Positions 12,673 to 26,430 of a stretch of 64,000 bases of DNA are shown piece after piece (within the stretch, counting starts at the first letter, position 1; every line of letters starts with the position of its first letter). Source of the stretch: Dryomyza anilis (Eukaryota; Arthropoda; Insecta; Diptera; Dryomyzidae). Position numbers and translations under genes: made by a program. The stretch is from assembly GCA_951804985.1 (NCBI GenBank), contig OX638131.1, forward strand, positions 3,472,001 to 3,536,000, given 5' to 3'. The notes under the pieces are model-generated. The model did not search any database. It was given only the letters and a program-made list of their open reading frames with translations, and was not told the DNA's origin.

Positions 12673-14855
12673 TTTCTTTTGTGCACTCTACATAGAGTGC
12701 ACTCGTGCATTGTTGCCAAAAATTAAGTCATCATCACATCATGAGTTTGTCGGTCGGTTCGCTTTGGCGCCTTGTGCTATGCGTTCAGTCTATTGTTTGC
12801 TCCCGCTCCCGCTGCCCCTGCACTTGGTCTCCTTGTGTCACGCATCACCCGTTTAATGCTCGGCGACTCAATTTGTCGCAATTTTCAGGTTTTTTCTATG
12901 CAATTTTTTTCATTTTCTGTACTTGTCTCTAATTTGTTTGCGTACGTTTTATCGTTTTCAGTTTGTGAACCTTGGTAAATATATATACTACATGTACTAT
13001 ATATAATTGGTCCACGTGCTGTTTGAGAACTTTATGCTTTTTTTGAATGCATTTCACATGTTTTGTTGTACATTTTGCTAAAACAATCCAGAACAATTTT
13101 CAGTTAGAAAAAATCAATATTCATGTTTAGTAGTCAATAATAATATAAATTATACTTCAATATCGTCTAAAGAATAACAAAATTCTTTAATAATATATTT
13201 TAAATGTGATGCGAATTGTGGTTCTTTGCGTCAAAATTTTCCACTTGATCAATTAAATTTTTAATTTTGGTTTTTAATGGAGTATATGGTATTGTGAAAG
13301 TTCTAAACTTCGCTTCCGATCGAATTTTAATTATTTGACAAGAAAAAACTCGAATTGAATTCGTTGCACCGAACATGAGCGGTTCGAATTTGAGTACTGG
13401 AAGAGCTAAATACAAATATGATTGAATTTTGGCTCGAATGCGAATTCATTCTAAATTTAAAATAAGCCGGATATGAATAAATTAAATTATTTATCAACCG
13501 TGGCCAAATTTATTAATTCCAAAGACCTTGTAATGTATTTTGAATCGGACATTAACGCATTAGGTATTTATTGTTTTATTATGGTATTAGAAAAATGTTT
13601 TCATTATTCATAGTTAATCAAACATCGATTACTTTGTGATTAAATTACATACACGACCAGCTAAACACTGTTATTAACTACCGCACTCTTTCACTCACTC
13701 TCACATGCACAGAGTAATAAATGCTTGCAAACCAACTGGGACCACTACTTTCAACTTCTCTCATTCTCCTTTTTTATATTTTTTTTATCATTTATATCTT
13801 GTCAATTGTCATGTGTCTTTTCTTGCAGTTTTTGTTTAATGATTGCATGCCTTTGACCGTCACGTTCTTCATTTGTGCTCTCCATGTCACTCTGCCATCG
13901 TCTGCCTCTCCGCAGTATTCCGCACATGGAGCAAAGTCTATTAGCAACATTTATGCATATTATATTGGTCCCTCTCTCTCTGTGTCACTCCCTCCCTTTT
14001 TTTGTGTTGTTCCATTTAATAATTTCTCATTGTCGTGCATTAGAGTCCATTTGTGTAGTACATAAATACATTAATGACGTAAATTTATCTTCTTCTTCTC
14101 TTTTTGTTGTTGTTGTTGTTGCAGTTGATTACAATGTTGTCACTGCTGCTGCTACTTCTTCTGCCTCTTTTACGCAAAGCAACAACAACGTGTGTTATCA
14201 GATTTCCTGCTGCGCTGCAAATGTTCTGTGACGTTGCTCGAGTCTTTTAAATCGTTTTTCACTTCATTTAAATCGATGTTCGATGGCAAGGCGTCGATAG
14301 CTGCGTCGCCAACGACAATTGAGTGACAACTGCGTCATTAGTGTTGCCAGCTGATGCGACAAACGGGCAACACAAAGAAATTAAGTCGTGTGCATTAAAT
14401 AGGAAAATGCATGATTTTGTTGTTCGAAATTTGTATTCGATAAATTCGATTAATTTCAAATAAAATATTTGGAGCGCAATATAAATCTTTTATAGTGTAA
14501 ATAAAACTGCTCAATTTTTATTTAAAATCTGATTTAAAAAATATCGATTAAAAGTCGATTTTAGTTTTAATTTAAAGTTTACTTCAAATTGTGGTTGACT
14601 ATGCGCCATCTTTTTTGAATTTGCTAATTGCTATTAAAATCGGCAATCGAAACCGAATTCAGTTTAAACCGTTTCATTTTTAAAACCGAAACCGTATCCA
14701 AAATCATTGCAAAAAATCAGAAATAATTAAATATTCGGTGTTTTTGGTTCAATATATTGAAAATATGTTATCATTGGGTTTTTAATCATAGTTTATAATT
14801 ACCAGTTTTTGTTTCTTCATTGTATAGTTTTTGGGAACCATACTTTGCTTCCTTA
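12673..14855. other. Non-coding spacer, no gene recognised
   Basis: Contains CT-rich stretches, a GTTGTTGTTG microsatellite near 14106 and a relative of the TTTCGATCGAAA repeat at about 13300-13400. The open frames here lack conserved motifs and are probably chance. Confidence 0.4.
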
Positions 14856-15080
14856 GGCAATGCTTTCCAGAGACAATTTAGTACCAGGAAATTCTTTCGC
14901 GGTACCATTCTTTCACGGGACCATTCTTTTCCTGATAATTTTTCGAAGACAATACTTCCCGAGAACAATTATGCCACGTGACAATTCATTTGAGAAGTAT
15001 TCTCGCCCTGACTATTCTTCTACAAGACAAATCTTTTTTTAAATAATTCCTACCAAGATAATTCTTAACATACATTTTTG
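14856..15080. repeat. Degenerate GACAATTCTTCCCGA minisatellite, copy 1
   Basis: About a dozen diverged units built on ACAATTCTTCCCGA-like sequence (ACCATTCTTTC, ACAATACTTCCCGAG). The same family recurs at 27.6-28.1 and 42.75-43.0 kb. Confidence 0.6.
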
Positions 15081-15119
15081 TCTTCGTGTATTAACAAGAA
15101 TTAACAATTGTCTTCATTG

Positions 15120-16165
15120 TCCATATCTTATCTTTAAATTGTCTTCCACATCTTATCTTCTTTTCTTCATCTTGTCATCTTTTTATCTTCTTTTTATCTT
15201 CTTTTTGCCTTCTTTTTGCCTTTTTTTCTTGTCTGCTTGTTTTGTTAGTGTATTTTTCTTATCTACGTTCTGTTTACTTCTTGTCTTTTTCTTTTTTCTT
15301 CATCTTGTCTACCATTGTAAACTATTTGTCTTCTTCTTGTTGTCTTGTCTTCTTGGCTTTTCATGTATTCTTCTTTTGTCATGCTATTTTTTTCGTCATC
15401 TTCTTTCTACCTTTTCTTCCTCTTGTTTTTATCTAGTTTTCTTCCAATATTCTTCTTTTTTTTTGGTCTTTACTTATTTCCCTGTTTTTTTTTCTTGCCC
15501 ATTTTTCGTCCGTCTTCTGGTGACTGGACACTTTTTAACTAAAGTATTTTTGCGGAAGAATTATATGGAAAAACTGCCATCAGGTGAAATGTTCAGAATA
15601 GGACAAATGGTTCACAATCCAATTTTTTGTATTAATTCAATTTGCTCCTTTTTTGTCTTCTTCATTTCTATTTTTTGTTTTTTCAATCTACTTCTTCTTC
15701 TATATTATTTTTCTTCGATTCATCTTATCTTCTGCTTTTCGTCCATATCTTGTCTTCATCTTGTCTTTTTTATCATCGTATTATCTTCTTTTTTATCCTT
15801 CGATTTCTTTTCTTCTTGTTTTCTTCGTGTATTTTTCTTGTCTGCGTTTTGCCTACTTCTTGTCTTCTTCTTATCTTCTTCTTATCTTCTTCTTATCTTC
15901 TTCTTATTTTTTCTTGTCTTTATTGACTTTTTCTTGTTATCTTGTATTCTTCTTCTTTTCACATTTTTTCATCTCATTTTCTTTATCTTGTCTTTTTTTG
16001 TCGTCTTTTTCTTTTCTTTATATTTTATTCTGGTTTTCTTATCATATTTTCAATTTTTTCTTGATTTATTTTGTCGTCTTCCCGTATTCTTTATTGTTTT
16101 CTATACTTATTGCCCTCTTCTTTTTTTCATTGCCCTTTTTTTTTGGCCCGCCTTCAGTTGCCTTG
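15120..16165. repeat. Pyrimidine-rich TCTTCTTATC tract
   Basis: About 1 kb of T/C on the + strand with local runs such as TCTTCTTATCTTCTTC (near 15870), interrupted at about 15515-15640 by ordinary sequence. The long open frame across it, rich in Phe/Ser/Leu, is a by-product of base composition. Confidence 0.85.
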
Positions 16166-17205
16166 ACAGCAATCACAACAGCAACAAAAAGAAACTCTTG
16201 CACATTTTAAAATAACAATTAAAAATATTTTGATGTTTGTTTCATTTTTATTTCGTATTTCTTATTTTTGCCAAGCGCCGATTTATTTATTTGTTCTGTC
16301 TGCAACTGCTGTATGTTGTTGTCTTCCGCTGAAACGTGCAAAGTGTTGTTGTTTCGGTTTTTGTTGTTATGACTATTGTTGTCATTAAAGCAACAACAAC
16401 CAACAACAAAAGCAGCAGCAATTTGGCTTCGCAGCAACGCGTCGCAGACAAATAAATAAAAACCAAGCAACTGTTGCCGGTTTTTCTCATGTTGATTTCA
16501 TAATTTTTGCTATTTAAAAGTTACAGAAACCTTAAGAATTCCAGCAGAAAACATAATTAAAACGTGTAATAAACACAACAAAGTGGGATTATTTTTTAAA
16601 TAACTATTTGAATTTAAATTTGAAATTTTATTTATTAATGAAAATTTATCTCTTATACAATTATTTTTTAAAAATTCTTTAGTAAATTCTTTATTCTTTT
16701 TTAAATATTTTAAAAAATACTCTATAAAAGACGCATAAATTAAAAAAAAGATTCTCCTAAAATTTTGCATTTAATGCAACAAAGCATCACGCATAAATTA
16801 GCATAATAATGATGCATTTAGTTTGAAAATATTTTATACATTTTAAATGCGCTGATACGACCCGTTGCACCCGGTGCCTTTTGGCTATAATTTCAATAAT
16901 TTATGCCAAGTTTGCGTTGCGTTAATTCAACGCAATCATTGTTGTTGTCGTTTTTGTTGTTTTAGCTACGTTAATAATTTAATTTGGCAACACAGAGGCG
17001 GCGACGAAAAATGACTCTGAGACCCAGCGACCTAGAAACCTAAAACGCAGCGAGACTTTTCAGCCAAGTGCCGCCAATTTAATGCAATTATGAGACGAGG
17101 AAAAATGGTTGCAAAAACAAACAACAAAATTTATATATTTCATTTAATTTAATTTGTTTGCTTTGGATTGTTTTGTGGCAGAAAATGAGAGGAATAAAAA
17201 AGGGA
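16166..17205. other. Non-coding spacer, no gene recognised
   Basis: Contains CAACAA/GTTGTTG microsatellite sequence at 16310-16420 and AT-rich DNA. No exon could be supported. Confidence 0.4.
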
Positions 17206-18475
17206 AGAATAGAAGAATAGCAGAATAGAAGATATAGAAGAATAGAAGAATAGAATAATAGAATAATAGAATAATAGAATAATAGAATAATAGAATAATA
17301 GAATAATAGAATAATAGAATAATAGAATAATAGAATAATAGAATAATAGAATAATAGAATAATAGAATAATAGAATAATAGAATAATAGAATAATAGAAT
17401 AATAGAATAATAGAATAATAGAATAATAGAATAATAGAATAATAGAATAATAGAATAATAGAATAATAGAATAATAGAATAATAGAATAATAGAATAATA
17501 GAATAATAGAATAATAGAATAATAGAATAATAGAATAATAGAATAATAGAATAATAGAATAATAGAATAATAGAATAATAGAATAATAGAATAATAGAAT
17601 AATAGAATAATAGAATAATAGAATAATAGAATAATAGAATAATAGAATAATAGAATAATAGAATAATAGAATAATAGAATAATAGAATAATAGAATAATA
17701 GAATAATAGAATAATAGAATAATAGAATAATAGAATAATAGAATAATAGAATAATAGAATAATAGAATAATAGAATAATAGAATAATAGAATAATAGAAT
17801 AATAGAATAATAGAATAATAGAATAATAGAATAATAGAATAATAGAATAATAGAATAATAGAATAATAGAATAATAGAATAATAGAATAATAGAATAATA
17901 GAATAATAGAATAATAGAATAATAGAATAATAGAATAATAGAATAATAGAATAATGGAATAATAGAATAATAGAAGAATAGAAGAATAGAAGAATAGAAG
18001 AATAGAAGAATAGAATAATAGAAGAATTGAAGAATTGAAGAATTGAAGAATAGAAGAATAGATGAATAGAAGAATAGGAGAATAGAAGAATAGAAGAATA
18101 GAAGAATAGAATAAAAGAATAATAGAAGAATAGAAGAATAGAATAAAAGAATAATAGAAGAATAGAAGAATAGAAGAATAGCAGAATAAAAGATTTAGAG
18201 GAATAGAAGAACAGAAGAATAGAAGAATTGAAGAATTGAAGAATTGAAGAATTGAAGAATAGAAGAATAGAAGAAAATAAGAATAGAAGAATAGATGAAT
18301 GGAATAATGGAATAATAGAATAATAGAATAATAGAAGAATAAAAGAATAGAAGAATAGAAGAATAGAAGAATAGAAGAATAGAAGAATAGAAGAATAGAA
18401 GAATAGAAGAATAGAAGAATAGAAGAATAGAAGAATAGAAGAATAGAAGAATAGAAGAATAGAAGAATAAATGAA
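17206..18475. repeat. (AATAATAG)n / (AAGAATAG)n octamer array
   Basis: A homogeneous core of about 90 copies of AATAATAG (17246-17966), flanked mainly on the right by AAGAATAG and AAGAATTG variants in the same 8-bp phase. Both minus-strand frames through it are stop-free artefacts. Confidence 0.97.
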
Positions 18476-19379
18476 GAAGAAATAAATGGAAGTAAAAATA
18501 TGTTTAAAGAAGTAGATGGAAGTAAAAATAAGTAGAAAAAAAGTACAAAGAAGTAGAAAGAAGTAGAAAAAGCAGAAAGAAGTACAAAGAAGTAGAAATT
18601 GAAAGAAAGAAGACGAAATATGGAGAAAGATGAAGAAGGACGAAGCAAAACGAAGAAAGATGATACAGGGCGAAGAAAATTGAAGACCACACTTTAAGCA
18701 CATTTTAGACAAATACGGCATGTGAATCAATGAAACCTTTAAACAAACCGTGTCGCACTTGAACTCAACCATAAGTCATGTCAGAAATGCATAGAGTGTA
18801 TATATCTATCTAAAAGTGCGTGTGTTTGTCAGTGCTTTGCGTGTATGTGTTCATGAGCCGAGCCTGCCTGATTTGTGGCATGTTTTGCCGATGGCACGTA
18901 GCAAAGACCAATTCATGTCGTCGCGGTCATAAATTTCGTATTAAAATAATTTCGTTGAAATTTACGTCTAGACCGATGACACGTAGGCTCGGCCAGTTCG
19001 GCCTGGTTCACAGGACTCGCAGGTCTTTTTTTTAGGTCAGCACAGCAGGTCGACCAACTGAACGACAAAATACCTCCCAATAAATGCCAACATTAAACTG
19101 AAACAGGCAGCAACAAATGTTTTTATGTTGGCGCAAATGTGCATTAATTAGTGTCCATGGAAAAGTGCGTCAAAGTTCTGGCGCCGCACGCAGTAGACAT
19201 ATAGCATATAAAGCAGTAAATGAGGCAGCAGGCAGTTAAGCACTAGTCAATCAAAATGACGTTAAAAAGCAGTACAAACAAAGCTTAAACGTTGTAAAAT
19301 ATAAAGTTTAACGATCAGGTCATAAACAGCAGAAAATGAAAAAAAAACAGCGGAAAATTAGCAAACATACAAAAGGCAG
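18476..19379. other. Purine-rich edge and spacer, no gene recognised
   Basis: 18476-18680 continues as A/G-rich degenerate GAAGTAGAAA units. After that the sequence is of mixed composition without recognisable exons. Confidence 0.4.
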
Positions 19380-20870
19380 AATTTGTCCTGCTTTTTGAGA
19401 AGAAATTCTTCGAAATAATAATAAAATATTAATAAAGTGAAATCAAAAACCAGAAAAGGTGAATCGGGACACATATAATAGGTACGACAAATAACAAATG
19501 TCTAAAAAGCAGTGTATAAAGTGAAATAGTAAGACAGACATTAAATATGCAGGACAAGGTCGACAATTTTTTTTTAATTTGAATAATGAAATTACCAACA
19601 AAACAGGATAAAATTTAAAAAGAGGGAAAACAAATATGAAATTGTAAAAGCAGGACAAAATCTGAGCAAAAAAATAATAGGTTAAAAATAATACAGAATC
19701 AAGCGAATAAAATATTGCTGACGTCATTTGAGTAGCATAAGTGTAAACAGAAAAAGCAGGACAAAAGCAGAACAAAAGTAAAATAATGAAAAAATGTAAG
19801 ATAAATATACCAAAAGCCGAACAAATACACTTAGTAAATGGTTAAAACAACAGGGATTCAGAATCAAAAACACATTTTTAATAAGTAGAAAGTATAGTAA
19901 AAGAAAAAAACAAAAATAAAAAGCAGGACATTATTACAAAAGAAAGAATAAGAGTGAAATTCACAAAAAACGGTAATAAATTACAACACAAAAAACCAGA
20001 ACAACAATTAAAAGAAAGAATATACACACACAATTTATGAAAAAGAGAGAGAAGTACAAAATCTTAAACAAAGTAAAAAGAAGGACATATAAAAATGGCA
20101 TAAAAAAAAAACTTAAAAATAAAATAAACAAATACCAAAAAGAGTTCAAAATTTAAAATTAAAAAAAGCACAAAAAAGCTAAAATGAAAAAATACTGTGA
20201 AATAGATAATCTCGATATCAAAAACAGGACCAAAACCTAAAAAAAAACACAACCGGGAATAGAAAAAGCTGCTCAGAAAAAGAAGGAGAAATATAAAAAA
20301 ATAATGAAAATTTGCAAAAAAGCAGTAATGAATAAGAAATAAATAAAGGAAAATCAAAGTGAAAGACAATAAATAAAAGCAAAAACAGTGAATTGAAAAA
20401 GCCGGACAAATATTGTCAAATAAGACAAATATAAAAAAAGTCAAAAAAAAAATTAAAAAGATGGACAAAAATGAATAAAATCAAAAAAGCAGGACAAATA
20501 AAAGAAAATGGCAAAAATTAAACAAAAAAAAACAAAAATAGAATAGATAAGGCAGAACCAAGATGAATAAAGGATGGACGAATAAAATCGATTAAAGTGG
20601 ATATAAATTTAAATAAATAAAATATAAAAATGCAAAACAAAATTTAAAAATAAAGGCCAAGTACAAAAAATAATGAAATAGCAAAGGCAGGACAAAATTG
20701 AACATGCAACAGTAAGGAGTAGAAAAGAAAGTAAATACAAAAAAGCAGACATTTTTCAAAAAACTGCATGACAAATTGAGACATGAAAGGGACAAATAAC
20801 ATGAAAAGTAGATTATAAACGAAGATTAATAAACAAAAAATGCTACAAATAACGAGGGTTAATTGTGACA
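19380..20870. repeat. A-rich region with degenerate AAAGCAGGACAAAA repeats
   Basis: More than ten scattered copies of (A)nGCAGGACAAA or close variants (near 19550, 19651, 19757, 19922, 20487 and 20685) within A-rich sequence. Spacing is irregular. The minus-strand frames (Phe/Leu/Tyr-rich) are compositional. Confidence 0.65.
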
Positions 20871-21264
20871 AGGGTTAATTTTACTGGGCACCAACTGTCA
20901 TCGGCTACAACTAATGGCAACAATTGTCAACTTAAATGGCTGAGAATTTACAACAAATTCTGCTTAAGCAGTGCTTCATGCCTAATTAAATATTCCTCGC
21001 CTTTAGTACTTTTTATTTTCACACTTTCCAAAACAGTCGAGTTTGAAGTTGAGTTTAACAAAGTTGATTTGAATGCCTGCCATTTTGCTGCTCCTGCCTT
21101 TTGGCATGAAAAGCAAATGTTTTACAAACTTAATGAGTTGTTGAAAATGTGATGAAACTTTTTATTGTACGGCATTCATTGCATGAACGGTTCTCAAATT
21201 GAAACGGAAGCGAAAATGTAGCACTTAGCCCTGTGCTATTAAAAGGGGTTTGTAGTTTTATTCT
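20871..21264. other. Spacer, no gene recognised
   Basis: Mixed-composition DNA. The 95-codon frame at 20865-21152 shows no conserved motif. Confidence 0.35.
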
Positions 21265-21960
21265 TTTAATTTTAGTAATAAATAATGAAGTGAATAATTT
21301 AATTTTTAGTGAAAAATTTAATTTTAAGTTAAAAATTTTATTTTAGTGAAAATTTGAATTTTAAGTGAAAATTTCGAAATTTTAGTGAAAAATTGAATTT
21401 TTAGTAAATAATTGAATTTTTAGTGAAAATTTTAATTTTTTGAATTTTAAGTGAAAAATTGAATTTTTAGTAAAAAATTGAATTCTTAGTGAAAAATTGA
21501 ATTTTTAGTGAAAAATTTAATTTTTTAGTGAAAAATTTAATTTTTAACGAAAAATTGAATTTTTAGTGAAAAATTGAATTTTTAATGAAAAATTGAATTT
21601 TTAGTGATATTGAATTTTTTTGTGAAAAATTTAATTTTTAGTGAAAAATTGAATTTTTAGTGAAAAATTTAATTTTTAGTGAAAAATTGAATTTCTTGTG
21701 AAAAATTTAATTTAAATGAAAAACTGGATTTTTAGTGAAAAATTAAATTTTTAGTGAATAATTGAATTTTTAGTGAAAAATTGAATTTTAAGTGAAAAAT
21801 TGAATTTTTAGTGATATATTGAATTTTTTAGTGAAAAATTGTATTTTTAGTGAATAATTGAATTTTTAGTGAAAAATTTAATTTAAATGAAAAATTGGAT
21901 TTTTAGTGAAAAATTCAATTTTTAGTGAATAATTGAATTTTTAGTGAAAAATTAAATAAT
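21265..21960 (-). repeat. 19-bp minisatellite family, array 1 (minus orientation)
   Basis: Diverged units TTTTTAGTGAAAAATTGAA, which is the reverse complement of the consensus seen at 25.1, 57.3 and 61.6 kb. Confidence 0.9.
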
Positions 21961-22531
21961 ATAATATTCACATACGTCACATTATACTTACATCATTTAT
22001 TTCATGTAAAAAATGAAAAAAAAAACTAATTAAAGTGAATTGAATTTTTATTATGTGCTGCTAATTTACGCGTTCACGGCACTGTCATTGTCATCGCAGC
22101 TAATAAATTAAATGCAATCATAAACTGAGTCAGGCAAGCAGGCAGGCGGCTCATGAGCTGCCGCCGTCGTCCTGCGGGAGTTGCAGCCAAACAGCCAAAG
22201 AGTCAGCACTCAACACACAAGGGACACTCATAAATTAAGCATTTGCCAGTATTTAGTGTTTTTATTACTCTTTTAGTTGCGGTTGCTACTACTTGTTGTA
22301 TTTGGAAGCCATGTCCTAAAATATGTCCTGATGTTCTTGTGGCTGATTTTATAGTCACTCTCCAAGGAGTCAAAACGTGAAGTAGCAACACATGCAATGA
22401 CTTTATTACAACATCGTATACAATTTGGCATGAACAAAAAAACAGCATTTCATAAATTTTAATTAATATAATACTCTGCACATGTAGCGAGGTATGAGAG
22501 CCTGATAAGAGCGTGATAGTTGCGTAGCAGA
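21961..22531. other. Spacer, no gene recognised
   Basis: Includes one CATACGTCAC motif at 21971-21980 that resembles the satellite core at 7.5 kb. No exon was recognised. Confidence 0.35.
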
Positions 22532-23423
22532 CACTCCGAAAAAAAAAAATACTATAAATTTAAAAAGAAATACTATTTAAATTAAATGTTTTCACTATTG
22601 TTTTTTTGAAGCATTTATATTTGATTTTACATACTATTGAATTTATGCTATAATCGAAATTTTATATGGAATTATTATAATATAATTATTCAATACCATT
22701 AATATAACTTGAATAAAACCATTATTCAAAGCATTAGTGCTTTTAATACACATAAATTAATTGTTTGAACATTTTTATAATATTAAATTAGTATTTAAAA
22801 TACATATATTTCAATGAAACGCTTCAATAGTATTATACTATTAACTAAATTGTTGGAATTTATTGTTAAATACTAACGTGGTCATTAGTTTAATTATTTT
22901 AATAATCAAAATAATATTCAATGTCAGAGAGATAAAAAAAAGCAACAACAAATGCCATGATTTTTTAATTTTTGGGTCATACGAAATACTATTAATACTA
23001 TTAATGTATTAAGTAGTAAACGCAAATACTGCTTTATTATATAAAATGAATGAGGGCAGTTTCCATAAGCCACAATGATAAAAATAAACAAACAAAATGT
23101 AATTATAATAGTAAATCCTATTGTTTTAATAACGAGATTTCTTCTCAAAAACAATAGTATGTAAATATATGAATACCATTAAGTTAATTAGATTCAATTT
23201 TTTTTTTATTCTATAATATTTAAAGTCGTGCAATTGAGTTGAAGTTTTTTGAGTGATTTATCTATTAATTTAATAGTATATCTTATTGATTTTATAATTA
23301 TCATAAGGCAAAAACGATTTTATGAACTACTACGAATACTATTGATTTAATAGTACAACAAATTATGTTTATAAAATGTGATGTTTATTTTTTATATTTT
23401 TTTATTATTAAATTTTGTGAGTG
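22532..23423. mobile_element. MITE-like element rich in AATAGTATT motifs
   Basis: The left end CACTCCGAAAAAAAA and the complement of the right end CACTCACAAAATTT are related, and TA follows the right end (GA on the left). The interior is AT-rich with many ATACTATTAAT / ATTAATAGTAT palindromic words. The ends resemble the 1.3, 47.9 and 53.9 kb elements. No coding capacity. Confidence 0.4.
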
Positions 23424-24640
23424 TAAGTTTAAGAAGCATCGAATAACTCGCAAGAAACTAGCAAGTAAAACTCTATGAATTCTGGACATTTCTCCACCAG
23501 TAACCGACCAGTTCTTGACAAGATTTCCTGGCAGGGATCTAATCTTCAAATATCTACCGGTCTGTTTTTGACTAGTGTTATTTTTTGACTAACTGACAGT
23601 GATCAGATCAAGTACTTGAAATGCCAATAATTTTAATTTTTTACTCAATTCTTCTAACTAAATCTTAAAAATCACAGAAATGATTTTTCCACTTGCTGCA
23701 CAATTTTCTTAGCAATAAATCGCAAAAATTTCAATAAAAAACTTGCCAATTTTTCCAGCACATTTTGTGCCATGACGCCTTCAATAAAAACTCAACACTC
23801 AAAAAAGAAGCATAAAAATATAAAAAAAGCAATAAAAATTATTATAACAAAAAATGCATAAAAAAATACTCAATAACTACTGTAACAAATCAATTGCTTT
23901 GACTGTCGAATCCAATTTCGAAGCCAATACTATAATAAAAAAAACCATCACGAAGTGCGCTGCAAAAATTGTAGACGACATGCAATTTATTCTCAGCAAC
24001 TATTTGCATAATATGCAAACGAGTCGGCAGAATCGGCAATAAATTCATAATAAGTAGGAGTAGTAGTAACAACTACTACTACGCGGCAAACACTGCCTGC
24101 TGACAACAGTTGCCGAGGTGCTGATGTGGAGCAGCAATTCTGATTTATCGCAAAAATACCCAGACTACGTTGTTTGCTGGGCGACAATGTCTTGCGTTGC
24201 GTATGAGTGACATGGAATTTAAATGAATGAATATTGCGGATACATGAATGATAGCCTGAACTCAATGCATATATTTGAATTTTATTTATTTAGAAAAATT
24301 ATACTTTTCCAATAGAAAATAATACCAAATAAAATATTGCAAATGATGTGAAGGAATTATGAAAGTAAATCGAATATTATAAATTAATGGGTTAAATTTT
24401 TTAAACTGAGATTTAATTTTAAAAGAGTAATGACAATTTAATCTATATTTGCATAGAAAACTCTTGGTCCGTTCGACTCCCTGTCTATTTTCCAGCATCA
24501 TATCAAAATCGCTAACTGATTTGACTGAAACTTTACAGGTGGAAGGTGATATAGGATATATATAAGATGGATTGGACAAAGGGGCATGGTACCTCCCATT
24601 CAACCTAAACTTTCGAAACAATATATTTAGCTCGGAGCGA
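23424..24640. other. Spacer with an ACCAGTAACCGACCAGTTCTTGA motif region
   Basis: At 23450-23610 there are repeated CCAGT/ACTAG words related to sequences at 33.8 and 35.1-35.4 kb. No gene was recognised in the remainder. Confidence 0.4.
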
Positions 24641-25095
24641 CGAACAAATACAAAAACATAAAAGCAAAAGCACAAAAATAAAAGTTAAACACACAACAAT
24701 ACAAAAAAGAAAAAACACAAAAAAAGCAAAAATAAAAACAAAAACAAAAGCAAACACATTAATATAAAATCAAAACACAAAAGCAAAGCCAAAATCAAAA
24801 GCAAAACACAACAAAAAAAAAACAGAATCACAAACACAAAAGCAAAACAAAAACAATAAAAAGCAAAACAAAAAAAAAACGCAAAAACAAAAGCAAAAAT
24901 TTAAACATAATCAAACACGAAATTAAAAACAAAATTAAACGAAAAATACAAAAAGAAAGTAAATCACAAACAAAAACAAAAAAAAAATAGAAAAACAAAA
25001 TCAAAAACCAAAGCCAAAACGCAAGAGCATTATGAAAATACACACGCAAAAACTCAAAATCAATCTCAAAAAAATTAAAGTAAACAATGCAAAAA
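24641..25095. repeat. A-rich AAAAGCAAAACAAA tract
   Basis: Degenerate CAAAAACAAAAGC-type units, the strand complement of the T-rich tracts at 0.94-1.25 and 2.15-2.7 kb. Confidence 0.6.
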
Positions 25096-25099
25096 AAAA

Positions 25100-26430
25100 A
25101 AAATTAAAGAATTAACTAAAAATTCAATTTGTCACTAAAAAATTCAAATTTTCAATAAAAATTAAAATTTTCACAAAAAACGCATTTTTCATTAAAAAAA
25201 TTAAAATGTTCACTATAAATCACATTTTTCACTAAATATTAAAACATTTCACTAAAAATTACATTTTGCACTAAAAATTCAATTCTTCACTATAAATTCA
25301 AATTGTCACTAAAAATTATATTGTTCACTAAAAATTCAATTTTTCACTAAAAATTCATTTTTTATACTAAAAATTAAATATTTCACCAATAATTAAATTT
25401 TCACTAATAATTAAATTTTTCATTAAAAAATTAAATTTTTCACTAAGACTTAAATTTTTCACTTAAAGTTCATTTTTTCACTAAAAATTCCAATTTTCAC
25501 CAAAAATTAAATTTTTCACTTAAAATTCTATTTTTCACTAAAAATTAAAATTTTCACTAAAAATTAAAATTTTCACTAAAAATTAAATTTTTCACTAAAA
25601 ATTCAATTTTTCACTAAAAATTAAATTTTTCACTAAAAATTAAATTTTTCACTAAAAATTAAATTTTTCACTAAAAATTAAATTTTTCACTAAAAATTCT
25701 ATTTTTCACTAAAAATTAAATTTTTCACTACAAATTAAATTTTTCACTAAAAATTCAATTTTTCACTCAAAATTATATTTTTCATTAAAAATTATATGTT
25801 TCACTAAAAATTATATTTTTCACTAAAAATTCTATTTTTCACTAAAAATTCTATTTTTCACTAAAAATTCCATTTTTCACTAAAAATTCATTTTTTCACT
25901 AAAAATTCAATTTTTCACTAAAAATTCAATTTTTCACTAAAAGTTCCATTTTTCACTAAAAATTAAATTTTTCACTACAAATTAAATTTTTCACTAAAAA
26001 TTAAATTTTTACTAAAAATTAAATTTTTCACTAAAAATTCGATTTTTCACTAAAAATTCAATTTTTCACTAAAAATTATATTTTTCGTTAAAAATTATAT
26101 TTTTCACTAAAAATTCTATTTTTCACTAAAAATTCTATTTTTCACAAAAAATTCAAATTTTGACTAAACATTAAATTTTTTCACTAAAAATTCAATTTTT
26201 CTTTTTTTCACAAAAAATTCCATTCTTCACTATAAATTCAAGTTTTCATTAAAAATTGAATTTTAAAGAAAAAAAAACAATTTTTCATTAAAATTCCACT
26301 TTTAATTAAAAATTGAATTTTTCACTGAAAATTCTATTATTCACTAAAAATTGAATTTTTCACTGAAAATTCTATTTTTCACTAAAAATTTAATTTTTTA
26401 CTTAAATTCGATTTATCATTAAAATTTCAA
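25100..26430 (+). repeat. 19-bp minisatellite family, array 2
   Basis: About 65-70 diverged units of AAAAATTCAATTTTTCACT. The most frequent variation is T/A/C at the base before AATTTTT. Edges are degenerate. Confidence 0.95.

Noticed and set aside
15139..16215. 358-codon hydrophobic frame resembling a membrane protein
   Set aside because: A T/C-rich tract encodes Phe/Ser/Leu by composition. Overlapping frames of similar character confirm this.
17144..18772. Two long minus-strand frames (542 and 513 codons)
   Set aside because: Both run through the AATAATAG octamer array in different frames. Two overlapping long repetitive frames are the signature of a stop-free repeat.
24470..24500. GTTCGACTCCCTG resembling a tRNA B box
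   Set aside because: No matching A box or acceptor-stem pairing at the right distance on either strand.
25100..26430. CRISPR-like regular repeats
   Set aside because: The 19-bp units are directly adjacent with no unique spacers, and this is a eukaryotic window.
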